From Massilia brevitalea (GTDB lineage Bacteria > Pseudomonadota > Gammaproteobacteria > Burkholderiales > Burkholderiaceae_D): a stretch of 64,000 bases of DNA. Below, piece after piece: positions 63,964-64,000 of this stretch. The stretch is from positions 1 to 64,000 of the forward strand of contig NZ_JAULSI010000010.1 in assembly GCF_030711405.1 (NCBI RefSeq). The letters are read 5' to 3'. The notes under the pieces are model-generated. The model saw only the letters and a program-made list of their open reading frames with translations. It did not search any database and had not been told where the DNA came from. Numbering within the stretch: the first letter of the stretch is position 1; the number at the start of each line of letters is the position of its first letter. A program made the translations under genes and the position numbers.

Positions 63964-64000
63964 CCCAGAACCTGGACTTCAAACGTAATACCGCCGTCGG
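63960..64000 (+). CDS. start of a further gene, coupled to deoB (cut by the window edge)
   Basis: The deoB stop TGA overlaps an ATG at 63960. The visible codons read MTQNLDFKRNTAVG before the window ends. The context (punA-deoB) and the N-terminal flavour (LDFKRNTAV, cf. LDLxRN starts of some betaproteobacterial DeoC proteins) make deoxyribose-phosphate aldolase a possible identity, but 13 residues cannot settle this. Confidence 0.4.
   Translation, partial: MTQNLDFKRNTAV

Overview
The window looks like chromosomal DNA of a high-GC betaproteobacterium of the order Burkholderiales. Family Oxalobacteraceae, and a Massilia-like organism, is the best guess. The evidence is the gene order lpxC - DUF721 - secA - argJ - DUF815 ATPase - mutT - yacG - zapD - coaE - pilD - pilC - pilB, which is a Burkholderiales backbone, together with the protein style and the short GC-rich palindromic repeats scattered between genes. 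I see no tRNA, rRNA, CRISPR array, prophage or intact insertion sequence.

Region 1 (1-24.8 kb) is that envelope/division/pilus backbone, interrupted in three places. (a) Between secA and argJ are two paralogous exported OmpA-domain proteins with a small secreted protein between them (5.1-7.8 kb). (b) Between mutT and yacG are dadA and a cysteine-rich YidD-like protein (10.7-12.7 kb). (c) Between pilD and pilC is a 6.4-kb block with an aminotransferase, a SoxYZ-like fusion carrier, a SoxH-like metallohydrolase, a flavocytochrome-c-type FAD subunit, an SDR enzyme and a secreted protein (15.4-21.7 kb).

Region 2 (25.2-28.5 kb) is a three-gene minus-strand unit: an outer-membrane porin-like protein, a small phosphate-binding-protein-like periplasmic protein and a methyl-accepting chemotaxis receptor.

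Region 3 (28.9-64 kb) is dominated by nucleic-acid, nucleotide, nucleoside and purine-base use. It holds uraH and puuE, an xdhABC-guaD operon, an exported adenosine-deaminase-family enzyme, a large Oar-like TonB-dependent receptor, a 5'-nucleotidase/cyclic phosphodiesterase lipoprotein with a 58-residue membrane protein and an S1/P1 nuclease. A BMP-type nucleoside ABC importer, the psuK-psuG pseudouridine module with a LysR regulator, and punA-deoB (plus the start of another gene) follow. Read in order, they can convert extracellular nucleic acid into nucleosides, import these, split them by phosphorolysis, feed ribose 1-phosphate to central metabolism and oxidise purine bases to urate and part of the way to allantoate. 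Interspersed genes include MipA/OmpV, a one-haem secreted protein, an NHL-repeat lipoprotein, a YciI-like protein and a DUF969-DUF979-pcp pyroglutamyl-peptidase unit.

Two repeat families decorate the gaps. One is a 12-site palindrome family, often in inverted pairs, in one case built around a terminator. The other is a perfect 25-bp inverted pair whose left arm supplies the stop codon of the aminotransferase gene. Several divergent or leader regions carry dyads or hairpins that may be regulatory (secA, uraH/puuE, porin, TonB receptor, psuK/punA). All functional calls are by reading sequence motifs; none has been confirmed by a database search.
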